A program made the position numbers and the translations under genes. A stretch of 64,000 bases of DNA from Mikania micrantha (lineage: Eukaryota > Streptophyta > Magnoliopsida > Asterales > Asteraceae), in the NCBI GenBank assembly GCA_009363875.1, contig CM018695.1, positions 16,898,755-16,962,754 of the forward strand, read 5' to 3'. Positions within the stretch are counted from its first letter, which is position 1, and every line of letters starts with the position of its first letter. The notes below the pieces were generated by a model. It worked only from the letters and a program-made list of their open reading frames with translations. It was not told where the DNA came from and ran no database searches. Positions 12,294 to 24,132 of the stretch are shown here, in pieces.

Positions 12294-12711
12294 TGTGAGG
12301 CCCCGAAACCGGGCACCTCGCAGAGGTTGGTTTTCATCATAACACATAGCTCTTAAACTAAAAACTTTCATAATCATGCAGCGGAAATGTAAACATAGTT
12401 TGATAAACAGAAATCAATAAAGTGTCTGTATCAAAAACATATCGGATTTGCCAAAACCAATGGATCGTCTAACTTGATGCCCGAGCTCCATGCATTCTCT
12501 TATCGTACCTTCAACCTGACATACATGCTAAATCAAGTCAGCTTACGCTGGTGAGTTCTAGTTTTCATAAAACAACATTAAACATACTTAACATAAACAT
12601 CATTTCATACACGTAGTCCATAACCTTAGCACATAACATCCTTAACATCATCGTCATACGTTCCACTGTCACCATACGAACAGTGGGCTCATGCCGGCAT
12701 AAGGCTCCATA

Positions 12712-12972
12712 CCCAGTTATAGTCGTGGTTGACTATCATACCCAGTTATAGTCGTGGTTGACTGTCATACCCAGTTATAGTCGTGGTTGACTGTCATACC
12801 CAGTTATAGTCGTGGTTGACTGTCATACCCAGTTATAGTCGTGGTTGACTGTCATACCCAGTTATAGTCGTGGTTGACTGTCATACCCAGTTATAGTCGT
12901 GGTTGACTATCATACCCAGTTATAGTCGTGGTTGACTATCATACCCAGTTATAGTCGTGGTTGACTATCATA
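12712..12972. repeat. 29-bp tandem repeat, nine units, element C left LTR
   Basis: Nine head-to-tail copies of a 29-bp unit starting CCCAGTTATAGTCGTGG, varying mainly at ACTATC/ACTGTC. The right LTR has eight copies (19926-20157). The difference accounts for the 29-bp length difference between the LTRs. The unit itself contains an inverted pair, CAGTTATAG and a weaker CTATCATA. Confidence 0.97.
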
Positions 12973-13799
12973 CCTACCCAACACAATTACTGGTACATCC
13001 CTCATACATATCCTATAACACTTATAGGAACATCGTTCATTCGTCATGCATGATATACTAGCATCATAACTTGTTTTATCATAATCATCATAACATTTTC
13101 TGCTAGCATCATAACATCATTCATCGTAGTCATCGTGGCATATTAGGCATGTCATACTAGCATCATTGCATCATACCATCATAACATACTCGCATCATTG
13201 CATCATACCATCATAACATACTAGCATCATGCACAAGTCATCATATCATACTAGCATCGTTATTATATCATAACATCATGGCATCATGCTTACATATCAT
13301 ACTTTCATCCTAGCAACCTAGGACCTTGTCATACTCCTATGACTATTCTCATAGTTATCGTCATGAAGCATGTGATCATAAAGTCATCATCATATCATAT
13401 GCTAGCATCATTATCATGTCATGTTATTTATCATCATAACTCATTTATCATGCATTCATCATAATTAGCATACTTTCATGCATACGCCATGCTAACACAT
13501 AAACATGCATATATAGTCAGGGCATATCATCATTCATTCATCATCATCATAAGTACATAACATCATAGACATCACAATAAGCATGCATGTCAGCCCAAAA
13601 CATCAAACATAAAAGAGGGCGTCTAGAACTCACCTGATAATGGCTCCTTATCTTCTTAACCAAACTCGTTAGTTAAGACCTGGGAACCTACATCATTACA
13701 TCGTCTCATCACATACCATTCTTAGACTTAGAATATATCTTAAGTCCTCATAGCCTACTAGTTCCCCCCTCATAACTTCAAGTCCTCGAACTTGGATAG

Positions 13800-13980
13800 T
13801 ATACGAAATACCGTTGTACACGAAATCCCTGTATTCGAAATTAAAGTACACGAAGTAACCATTGTACACGAAATGGCCATGTACTCGAATTACCCCTGTA
13901 CTCGAAATACCCATGTACCCGACATACCCATGTACTCGAAATACCCATGTACATGAAATACCCATGTACACGAAATTCTA
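13800..13980. repeat. 17-bp minisatellite in element C LTR
   Basis: About nine imperfect copies of a 17-bp unit such as CCCATGTACTCGAAATA lie here, with a matching block at about 20985-21165 in the right LTR. An open frame across it on the minus strand is only repeat translation. Confidence 0.9.
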
Positions 13981-14570
13981 AGTATGATTTCGAGTACCCT
14001 TAGTGTATAGCTTCGTGTACTCATCATTTCGTTATTAGACATCTCAGAAATTCATCTAAGGCCTTGGGGAGCTAGTTCTAGGTTCCTTAGGTTGTTACCA
14101 ACGTATTGGAACCTCAAAGTTACGAACTTTATGCATAAAGGTGTGAACTTTATGCATAAGTTCACTCTTTGTTTAACCATCCTAACTTTTGTGTAAAAAT
14201 CCTAGCTTTTTGGTTTGGAACTCTTACTTGAAGGTAGATGAGCACTCCTGTAGATCCTCGTGCGTTTCCCCTTCCGTTTGGTCAATTAAAATCTCGATCC
14301 TTGAAGTTCCGGGACTCCACTTCGTGTACTCGAGAGATTGTGCTTCCAGCCAAAGGTTGTCACATTTCCCAAGGCACTCCTATTTATAGGCAGTGTCCTT
14401 GTACTCGAAATATGGTGTACACGAATTCTGGTGTTCACGAATTCTGAAATTTCGAGTACACGATTTCTAAGCTTCACTTGGTTATTTTCCGTCCCTTTTC
14501 TAGCAAGTTAATTGTTTGTTACGCATTCGTAAGTTCAAGTAACTTGTATTAGAAAAATTGGGATGTTACA

Positions 14571-14585
14571 AGTCTCCCCTCCTTA
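14571..14585 (-). other. Element C polypurine tract
   Basis: The minus strand reads AAGGAGGGGAGACT directly before the 3' LTR start TGTAACATCCC. It is the expected primer for plus-strand DNA synthesis. Element E has the related AAGGGGAGACTG at 41648-41659. Confidence 0.85.
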
Positions 14586-14614
14586 CAATAGGTTTCGTCC
14601 CGAAACCTACCTCG

Positions 14615-17600
14615 TTACGCATCGAACAAATGAGGATACAACTTCCTCATTTCGTCTTCCAATTCCCACGTCGTGTCTGAACCCTTCCGATGCTTACACT
14701 GAACTCTTACTTGACGAACCGTTTTATTCCGTAGCTGCTTTTCCTTCGTGTCCACAATGGTAACTGGTTCTTCAATGTAGTTCAGTCGATTATCTACCTC
14801 AATGTCATCCAAAGGAACATGCGCCTGTTCGTCTGCCAAGAACTTCCTAAGATGTGACACGTGGAAGGTTGGATGAATCCCGTTCAGCTCCTCTGGTAGG
14901 TCCAGTCGATACGCGACTTTCCCTACCCTTGCTTTTATCGGAAACGGTCCGATGTACCTCGGACTCAACTTGCCTCGCTTTCTGAATCGAATGATACCCT
15001 TCCATGGTGATACTTTCAGCAACACTCGATCGCCAACATCAAACTCGATCGGTCTTCGGCGCTTGTCAGCGTAAGACTTTTGGCGATCTTGTGCAGCTTT
15101 CATTCGAGCTTTTATCACCCGTAGCTTTTCTGTCATTTCAATCACGGCAGCCTTGTTTCCCATTTCTTTCTGTCCAACTTCACCCCAGCATACCGGGGTT
15201 CTACATCGCCTTCCGTACAACGCCTCATATGGGGGCATTCCGATGCTGGAGTGGTAGCTGTTGTTGTATGAAAATTCTACTAATGGCAAGTGGTCATCCC
15301 AGTTTCCTCCAAAATCGATAATGCACGCCCTAAGAATATCCTCCAACGTTTGAATAGTCCTTTCCGACTGTCCATCCGTCTGAGGGTGATAGGCGGTACT
15401 GATATTTAACCTCGTTCCCATGGCGTCATGAAACTGCTTCCAGAATCTGGAAGTAAACCTCGTATCCCGATCTGACACAATGGAGACAGGAACTCCATGT
15501 CTGGCCACAATCTCTTTCACGAACAACTCAGACAACCTTTCGGACGTATACGTTTCCCTGATAGGAAGGAAGTGTGCACTCTTCGTCAGTCGGTCCACAA
15601 TCACCCATATGGTATCATGCCGCTTAGCTGTCCTCGGTAGCTTGGTGATGAAATCCATGGTGATGTGTTCCCATTTCCATTCTGGTACCTCTAGAGGTTG
15701 CACATATCCGTAGGGCTTCTGATGTTCAGCCTTCACTTGCGCACAAGTAAGGCACCTGTTCACATACTGCATCACATTAAACTTCATGCCCGGCCACCAA
15801 TAATCTTTCCGAAGATCTTGATACATCTTTGTCGCACCGGGATGCACAGAATAACGTGATTTGTGGGCTTCATCTAAAATCCTCGACCGAATGTCCCCAT
15901 TTCTGGGTACCCACATACGACCGAATCGTACTTTCACACCGTGATCATGGTCTTCCAAGTTCTTGACTTGCCCGAAGACACGTTCAAAACCCACATGCTC
16001 TTCTTTCAATCCTTCCTGTTGCGCCTGCTTGAGCTCATTCAGAATGTCTGGCGTTATCACCAAACTATACGATTTTACTCGTATGGCAGGATGATTAGTC
16101 TTGCGACTCAAGGCATCTGCCACTACATTGGCCTTTCCCGGGTGATATAGAATATCACAATCATAATCCTTTAGTAGCTCAAGCCATCGTCTCTGCCTCA
16201 TGTTCAAATCCTTTTGCTCGAAGAAGTACTTCAAGTTCTTGTGGTCGGTATAGATGGTACTCCTTACTCCATACAAGTAGTGCCTCCATATTTTCAATGC
16301 AAACACCACTGCAGCGAGTTCAAGATCGTGGGTTGGGTAGTTAGCTTCATGAATCTTTAGCTGGCGCGAAGCATAAGCTATCACCCTTCCCCTTTGCATG
16401 AGTACGCATCCCAACCCTTGTCGTGACGCGTCGGCATACACAACAAGATCATCATTTCCATCCGGCAGTGCTAGAACAGGAGCTTGGGTAAGTTTCTCCT
16501 TTAGCACTAAAAACGCTTGTTCTTGGTTTGGACCCCATTCGTACTTTACGTCTTTCTTCGTGAGCTTCGTCAGTGGCGTCGCTATCTTGGAGAAGTCCTG
16601 AATAAATCTCCGATAGTAACCGGCCAAACCAAGAAAACTGCGTACTTCCGTAGGTGACTTCGGAGGGCTCCATTTCATAATCGTTTCAACTTTAGCTGGA
16701 TCTACCATAATGCCTTCTGGGTTCACCACGTGACCCAGAAACTGTACCTCTCGTAACCAGAAAGCGCATTTGGAGAATTTAGCATAAAGTTTCTCTTTCC
16801 TCAGGATCTCCAATACCTCACGTATGTGGCAAGCATGGTCTCCCTCGTTCTTTGAATAAATCAATATATCATCAATAAACACTATCACCGATCGGTCCAG
16901 CATCGGTCGACATACTCTGTTCATCAAATCCATAAATGCTGCAGGAGCATTCGTCAATCCAAACGACATAACGAGAAACTCGTAATGTCCATAACGCGTA
17001 CGGAAAGCAGTCTTTGGAATATCCTGCTCTCGAACTTTCAACTGATGGTAACCGGATCGGAGATCTATCTTTGAGAACCAGCTTGCACCTTGCAATTGAT
17101 CGAACAAGTCATCAATTCTAGGTAGAGGATACCTGTTCTTTACGGTCAACTTATTCAGTTCCCTGTAATCGATACACATACGCATGCTTCCATCTTTCTT
17201 CTTAACGAACAGCACCGGTGCTCCCCACGGAGAGACACTCGGTCGTATAAAACCTTTATCAAGGAGTTCTTGTAGTTGGGTCATCATTTCCTTCATCTCA
17301 GTTGGAGCTAAACGGTAAGGTGCCTTGGCAACGGGTTGTGCCCCTGGCACTAAGTCGATCTGGAACTCAATTTCCCGTTCGGGTGGTAATCCAGGCAATT
17401 CCTCAGGGAATACATCGGGGAAGTTACACACCACGGGAACATCATCAATCGTCCTCATATCCATACGTTCCTCAATCACGTAGGCCAGGTAGGCTACATA
17501 CCCTCGCCTCATCATAACATCAGCCTTGATCATCGAAATGATCTTAGGCGCATACATCGCTTTATCACCATAAACCGTCACGGAGCTCCCATCCATCGCA

Positions 17601-18850
17601 CGTAAACATATCATCTTTCGTCGACATACTATGTTAGCCTCATATTTGGCTAACCAGTCCATACCCAAAACCACATCGAATCCTCCTAAGGTAATAAGAA
17701 ACAATCGAACAGGGAACCTATGACCTTCTATCTCAACATAACAGTCATCTATAGCCCCAGTCACCCTGGTCATCTTACCAATAGCCGTCTCTACATCAAA
17801 TACCCGATCTATCTTCTTAACCTTCCCAGATAACCCATCACAGAAAGTAGAAGATATAAAACTCATACTGGCACCAGAATCAAACAACACAGAAGCAGGA
17901 ATATTGTTGATAGAAAAGGTACCTGTGACCACATCAGGGTCCTCAATCGCATCATCCTTCGTCATCGTAAAGGCTCTTGCTTTAGCCTTCTGCTTCTCTT
18001 TTCCTTTATCCTCTTTCTTACCCGAGCCCGAAGCATCGGCCCGTGGTTGTCTACAATCTTTGGACAGATGTCCCATCCCGTTGCAGTTGTAGCATCTAGT
18101 GGCACTTGGGCAATTGCTGGAAAAATGCCCCGTCTTTCCGCATCGGAAACATAAGTTAGTGCCCACCAAGCACTGTCCGGTGTGAATTTTTCCACACTTG
18201 TTGCATCGGTTCGCATCCTCACGCTTCACCTTCTTGCCTGAAAACTTTCGTTGGTCTGTTCGACCCCTCTTAGTCCCGGAGGACTCTTTCACCTTTGTTT
18301 CTTCTTTGGCTGGTTCGGCTGACATAACATCATCCCAAACTATTCCACTGAGCTCCACAGTGGAATCATAAGTCTTGGGAGCATTCGCCTTCACATGAAT
18401 CCGAACCTTCGGAGGCAAACCCTTCATGTACAACTTCACCCTACGTTCCTCGGTAGAAACCAAGTGAGGAACGAGTCTGGCCATCTCGTTGAACCTTGAC
18501 GTGTACTGACGGTGGTTCAGACTTCCAGCTTTCAGAACCAGAAACTCCCTTTCAACCTTATCGAGTTCATTCTTGGGACAGAACTGTTTAGTGACCAGTT
18601 CCTTGAGATCATCCCAGGTCATCTTTTCCATATCATCGGCCGTCTTGGATTGTTTGACGGTGTTCCACCAGTGGAGTGCCTCCTCAACGAAAGAGTGGGC
18701 TGCAAACTTGACAGCCTGGTCAATTCGGCACTCACTGATGGAGATAACAGCCTCCATTGCAGAAATCCAGTGGCAGGTCGCCACAGCATCCTTCTTACCG
18801 TCAAAGGTTGGTGGGTTGCATCCCTTGAAGGACTTGTAGTCACAGCCCTT
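14615..18850 (-). pseudogene. pol: Element C gag(C-term)-protease-RT-RNase H-integrase
   Basis: One open frame of nearly 1400 codons. From the N terminus: capsid (EEALHWWNTVK); zinc region with CNKCGKIHTGQC, CFRCGKTGHFSSNC and CYNCNGMGHLSKDC (roughly residues 195-250 of the frame); protease FDSGASMSF; RT with the block CIDYRELNKLTVKNRYPLP and catalytic FIDD; RNase H with YADASRQGLGCVL; integrase zinc domain (HPGATKMY, CLTCAQVK) and core (TMDFITKLP, SDRDTRFTS, QTDGQSERT); then GDRVLLKVSPWKG and a chromodomain-like end (VRVQCKH, WELEDEM). All catalytic residues look present. Only the frameshift near 18850-18900 separates it from the Gag N terminus, so it may be one step from coding-competent. 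Stop is at 14615-14617. Confidence 0.96.
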
Positions 18851-19173
18851 CAGTTTCCCGTCATAGAGTCGCCGCTCTTTGTCTCGATGATCACCACCTC
18901 ATCTTCTTTAGTGCTTTCCTTAGTTCCCTCAGACTTGTCTTTTAAAGCATCCTTTAGTGCCTTAGCAATCAAGGCTGGTAGCTTCTCATCCATGATTTTG
19001 CAGACCTCATCAGAAATAGCCTTCACCACGATAGGCTCTAAAGTGAACTCGTCTTCATTCTCCGGTTGCTCGTTGTGCTCGTGGTCGTCCTCATTGACAG
19101 GGTCTCCATTCTCGACACGTGGTTCTTCAGGTTCCTGTGGTTGCTTACGTGGTCTACCCTTTTGTCCGGCCAT
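18850..19173 (-). pseudogene. gag: Element C gag N-terminal piece
   Basis: ATG at 19173 opens MAGQKGRPRKQPQEP, a basic then acidic, coiled-coil-like leader (EVCKIMDEKLPALIAKALKD) typical of the N terminus of Tekay-type Gag. It stops at TGA 18850 after a shift of frame: the other frame across 18840-18900 carries the conserved approach to KLKGCDYKSFKGCNPP of the capsid. A single indel is the simplest reading. The primer site is about 320 bases upstream. Confidence 0.88.
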
Positions 19174-19492
19174 CTTAACTTTCTACATAATGCAACAATT
19201 GATGAGTCAGTACAGGAATTAGTTTAGCACGAAATAAGTGTTGTAAATCGTTAATGACGTTGATCAAGTGTTATTAACCATTTACCCAACTCATAGGCTC
19301 TAAACGTTTCCCATCCCATCTCTTCAATGTGCATGACACTAACTACATACATAACCTTACATCTAACCCTTAACTCATACAATACCATTCAGCTCGTGGC
19401 ATCCGTTCGTCTGTGGTTGGCAATCCGCATCCATTAATCCCATTCTCAGTTTAAGTCTTAGCATTTGGGATGCTAAGATCTCTCAAATTATG

Positions 19493-19504
19493 GCTCTGAT
19501 ACCA
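19493..19504 (-). other. Element C primer binding site (tRNA-iMet)
   Basis: The plus strand reads GCTCTGATACCA, i.e. TGGTATCAGAGC in sense, complementary to the 3' end of initiator tRNA-Met. It lies three bases from the 5' LTR at 19508. The stretch 19174-19492 is untranslated leader in which I see nothing else. Confidence 0.95.
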
Positions 19505-19507
19505 ACT

Positions 19508-21755
19508 TGTGGGGCCCCGAAACCGGGCACCTCGCAGAGGTTGGTTTTCATCATAACACATAGCTCTTAAACTAAAAACTTTCATAATCATGCAGCAGAA
19601 ATGTAAACATAGTTTGATAAACAGAAATCAATAAAGTGTCTGTATCAAAAACATATCGGATTTGCCAAAACCAATGGATCGTCTAACTTGATGCCCGAGC
19701 TCCATGCCTTCTCTTATCGTACCTTCAACCTGACATACATGCTAAATCAAGTCAGCTTACGCTGGTGAGTTCTAGTTTTCATAAAACAACATTAAACATA
19801 CTTAACATAAACATCATTTCATACACGTAGTCCATAACCTTAGCACATAACATCCTTAACATCATCGTCATACGTTCCACTGTCACCATACGAACAGTGG
19901 GCTCATGCCGGCATAAGGCTCCATACCCAGTTATAGTCGTGGTTGACTATCATACCCAGTTATAGTCGTGGTTGACTGTCATACCCAGTTATAGTCGTGG
20001 TTGACTGTCATACCCAGTTATAGTCGTGGTTGACTGTCATACCCAGTTATAGTCGTGGTTGACTGTCATACCCAGTTATAGTCGTGGTTGACTGTCATAC
20101 CCAGTTATAGTCGTGGTTGACTATCATACCCAGTTATAGTCTTGGTTGACTATCATACCTACCCAGCACAATTACTGGTACATCCCTCATACATATCCTA
20201 TAACACTTATAGGAACATCGTTCATTCGTCATGCATGATATACTAGCATCATAACTTGTTTTATCATAATCATCATAACATTTTCTGCTAGCATCATAAC
20301 ATCATTCATCGTAGTCATCGTGGCATATTAGGCATGTCATACTAGCATCATTGCATCATACCATCATAACATACTCGCATCATTGCATCATACCATCATA
20401 ACATACTAGCATCATGCACAAGTCATCATATCATACTAGCATCGTTATTATATCATAACATCATGGCATCATGCTTACATATCATACTTTCATCCTAGCA
20501 ACCTAGGACCTTGTCATACTCCTATGACTATTCTCATAGTTATCGTCATGAAGCATGTGATCATAAAGTCATCATCATATCATATGCTAGCATCATTATC
20601 ATGTCATGTTATTTATCATCATAACTCATTTATCATGCATTCATCATAATTAGCATACTTTCATGCATACGCCATGCTAACACATAAACATGCATATATA
20701 GTCAGGGCATATCATCATTCATTCATCATCATCATAAGCACATAACATCATAGACATCACAATAAGCATGCATGTCAGCCCAAAACATCAAACATAAAAG
20801 AGGGCGTCTAGAACTCACCTGATAATGGCTCCTTATCTTCTTAACCAAACTCCTTAGTTAAGACCTGGGAACCTACATCATTACATCGTCTCATCACATA
20901 CCATTCTTAGAATTTGAATATATCTTAAGTCCTCATAGCCTACTAGTTCCCCCCTCATAACTTCAAGTCCTCGAACTTGGATAGTATACGAAATACCCAT
21001 GTACACAAAATCCCTGTATTCGAAATTAATGTACACGAAGTAACCATTGTACACGAAATGGCCATGTACTCGAATTACCCCTGTACTCGAAATACCCATG
21101 TACCCGACATACCCATGTACTCGAAATACCCATGTACACGAAATACCCATGTACACGAAATTCTAAGTATGATTTCGAGTACCCTTAGTGTATAGCTTCG
21201 TGTACTCATCATTTCGTTATTAGACATCTCAGAAATTCATCTAAGGCCTTGGGGAGCTAGTTCTAGGTTCCTTAGGTTGTTACCAACGTATTGGAACCTC
21301 AAAGTTACGAACTTTATGCATAAAGGTGTGAACTTTATGCATAAGTTCACTCTTTGTTTAACCATCCTAACTTTTGTCTAAAAATCCTAGCTTTTTGGTT
21401 TGGAACTCTTACTTGAAGGTAGATGAGCACTCCTGTAGATCCTCGTGCGTTTCCCCTTCCGTTTGGTCAATTAAAAGCTCGATCCTTGAAGTTCCGGGAC
21501 TCCACTTCGTGTACTCGAGAGATTGTGCTTCCAGCCAAAGGTTGTCACATTTCCCAAGGCACTCCTATTTATAGGCAATGTCCTTGTACTCGAAATATGG
21601 TGTACACTAATTCTGGTGTACACGAATTCTGAAATTTCGAGTACACGATTTCTAAGCTTCACTTGGTTATTTTCCGTCCCTTTTCTAGCAAGTTAATTGT
21701 TTGTTACGCATTCGTAAGTTCAAGTAACTTGTATTAGAAAAATTGGGATGTTACA
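19508..21755 (-). repeat. Element C 5' LTR (right)
   Basis: Matches 12294-14570 closely. It carries the TATA box (rc at 21566-21573), the 17-bp minisatellite, the donor-like box (20813-20821), eight 29-bp units (19926-20157) and the U5 hairpin (19753-19764). TAAAG follows at 21756-21760. Confidence 0.96.
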
Positions 21756-21760
21756 TAAAG

Positions 21761-22845
21761 CCCCCCTTTTCAATTTTTATTTATTTTAATTTTATTATTT
21801 TTTTATATTATTTATATTTTCAGTTAACAAGGTTTCAGAAAACCAAAAAAAATGAATAAATAAATAAATAAAAATTGAATAAAATTCATAAATAATAAAA
21901 ATAATAGTTACTGTAAACATAAAATTAAATAAACGGAATAATAAAATAAAAACAGAAAATTAATTAAATATGATAAATAAGTATAAAATTTTGTAATATA
22001 ACTTTTATGTAAGTCAAATAAATAAAACTTTGTTTAATAATACCAATAGGTAATATAAAATAAAAATAGTAATACTACTGTATATACATAAGAATAAATA
22101 TTTTGTATACTAAAAATAATATAACATAAATAATATATATATGTAGATTTTTGCCCTGTAATTCATTATGTATATATTATATTAAAAATAATAATAAAAT
22201 GTATTCTTGTAAAACTTGTAAAATAAATTTGTATAAGTTTAACAATTAATAATACTAAATGTATACTATTTTGTATGTACATATAAATGTTAATGTAGAT
22301 GCTTTGTAACATAAGAGTTGTATATGTAGTACTAAGGTATGTATGTAAAAGTTTGTATTTTTAAACTAATGTAAATGTAAATTAAAATAATTATATGTTG
22401 TATGATAAAAATAATAAATGTTGTAAAATAAATAAAACCCTTGTAAAAATACATTGTAACTTTAATTAATAAATGTCCTTAATTACATAATAAAAAATAA
22501 AAATAATAAATAAATAAAAATGTATAATAATATATATATGTAAAATGTATGCTTGTATGAAAGAAATAAACACAAATGTATGTAACATATGTATGTATAA
22601 TTTTTGTAAATAAATTAATTGTACATTAAAATAAAATCTTGTATAAAATAAAGAATAACTCTTTGTATATATGTAAATCACAGATAAATATTTTAATAAA
22701 CAATCTTGTACAACAAATAACAAAAACATCAAACTTTGTAAATAAATAAACACTTGTAAAATAAATTTAAATCTTTACTTAGGGTTTAGGACTGTAGTTA
22801 CTTTGTAATTAATTTTGTATATGTTTGTTGTATATCATCACAGAG
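21761..22845 (+). other. AT-rich stretch of element B before the accessory ORF
   Basis: No gene. Strongly A/T-rich (AATAAATA and TGTAAAATAAATA patterns). A splice acceptor-like ATCATCACAG ends at 22843, two bases before the ATG at 22846. With the donor at 12136 and element C removed this would make an intron of about 1.2 kb. A hydrophobic frame on the minus strand at 22466-22753 is an A/T composition artefact. Confidence 0.55.
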
Positions 22846-24132
22846 ATGGCTGACGCATCGAGCTCAGGGAGCAGGCCCAAGCGGGCCCGGCGCGCGACTG
22901 CAGCACAGGCACATAGGCAGCCGCGGCCACCACGTCAGTTCGCTTACACAGCACCTTTGGAAGTGCCGCCACCAGACGTCCGCCCACTCCTTCCACAGCT
23001 ACGATCCATACCAGAGCTACCTTCTTGCAGTTCGAGAGGGGTACTATGGAGCATGCACGTGTGGAGGCACTTGCAGGGTTAGAGAATATCCAGCACAGGG
23101 GTTTCGATCGAGCTGTCATTGAGCGCCTCGGGCGATTGGAGGAGTTTGACTCCATGTTGACTCCACCATGGATATATCTGCTGAGATGCCGCTGGCCGCA
23201 GTACGCAGAGCTCACGGTGGAGTTCCACTCCACCTTTCAATACGATGCTCTCCGTCACCACCCCTGGAGCTGTGCCGTCCGCCCTCGGTCGGACGACACA
23301 CAGCATGAGTGTGGCCGACTTTGCGGTCGCCATGGGGATTTACACCAGGGAGGAGGTGACCGCCCGAGCATTTGAGGACCTCCTCGTCGGCGTATCTCGG
23401 GCAGCTCGGCCCGGACACGTCACTGAGGATGAGATGGCCGCCTTTTGGCGCACGATCGCGATCCCCCCGCACACTGACCGGCGGCTGGCGACACAGATCC
23501 GGGATCCTCTACTACGTTACGTTCATCGGATCCTCACTAGCACCTTGATTCCGCGCCATTCTGGCAAGGACAAGGTAAGCTACTTTGATTTGTTCTGCCT
23601 CTACTGCCTTCATGGTCGCCGCCCGGCGAACCTCGCCACTATCTTGCTTACATCTTTTGCGAGGCCGCGTCGGGGGGGCCACACTGCACGCCTAGATATG
23701 GGCCCCTACATCTGCCGCCTTGCTGACCGTCTTGGGGTACTCGACTGGTACCCTATCGAGCATCTTACACTTGGCCCCGAGACGGTCCCGTATGCTTTAC
23801 ATGACTTGCAGACGTCGGGGATGGTCACGTGGGACGTGCCACCCCAGTGGGTACCCATATTGGCTGATCCTCCTGCCCCTGTTCCTCCGGTGCCTCCGCC
23901 ATCTACGCGTGATGTGCCACCACGCCCTCCTGCTGCTCCTCGTCTCACCCAGCGTTACCTCCTTCAGAGGATAGACGCTTTAGAGGACATCCAGAGGCGC
24001 ATAGCGGCTCATCTCGGGGTCGAGGTAGCACCCCGGATGCCTGACCCTCGCCCACCAGCAGCCGACCACGAGCCCGGATCCGACATCGATTCGGAGGATG
24101 AGGAGGAGGACGAGGAGGAGGATGACGAGTGA
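22846..24132 (+). pseudogene. Element B post-pol accessory ORF (Athila ORF-1-like), frameshifted
   Basis: The reading starts MADASSSGSRPKRARR, a basic, Ser/Arg-rich N terminus that could be a nuclear or RNA-binding tail. A shift near 23000-23030 leads to FERGTMEHARVEALAG and WPQYAELTVEFHSTF, and a second near 23240 leads to SMSVADFAVAMGIYTREEV. These blocks resemble the plant-specific family annotated as Athila ORF-1 or putative plant transposon protein, recognised from memory only. A Pro-rich stretch and an acidic tail (DSEDEEEDEEEDDE) close it. No transmembrane segment, so it is not a classical envelope although it sits in the env-like slot. The element A counterpart (32370-32747) also ends in an acidic tail. 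Confidence 0.75.

Larger units (their letters stand above)
12294..14570 (-). repeat. Element C 3' LTR (left)
   Basis: On the plus strand it reads TGTGAGGCCCC...GGGATGTTACA. In sense direction U3 carries a TATA box (plus-strand TATTTATA, 14381-14388), a 17-bp minisatellite, a splice-donor-like CAG|GTGAGT (rc at 13628-13636), a CATCATAA-rich stretch (about 13030-13570), a 29-bp tandem repeat and a small hairpin near the U5 end (12539-12550). Confidence 0.95.
12294..21755 (-). mobile_element. Element C: Tekay-type chromovirus (Ty3/gypsy), nearly intact
   Basis: Complete minus-strand element of 9.46 kb with LTRs of 2277 and 2248 bp, tRNA-iMet primer site, one gag-pol frame with one frameshift, polypurine tract and TAAAG duplications. 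LTRs differ by roughly twenty substitutions and one 29-bp repeat unit. Order PR-RT-RH-IN with a chromodomain-like C terminus, the primer site and the long LTRs fit the Tekay (Del) clade. It sits in the putative leader intron of the element B accessory gene. It may be the youngest insertion, but its LTR divergence is close to that of B. Confidence 0.95.

Noticed and set aside
12712..12972. 29-bp repeats of CRISPR-like unit length
   Set aside because: The units are contiguous with no spacers, lie inside an LTR and recur in the partner LTR. This is a minisatellite in a plant element.
13696..13971. 91-aa minus-strand ORF (and its twin at 20881-21156)
   Set aside because: It is a translation of the 17-bp minisatellite of the element C LTR.
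22466..22753. Hydrophobic 95-aa minus-strand ORF
   Set aside because: A/T-rich DNA gives Tyr/Ile/Phe/Leu codons; no start context and no counterpart in element A.
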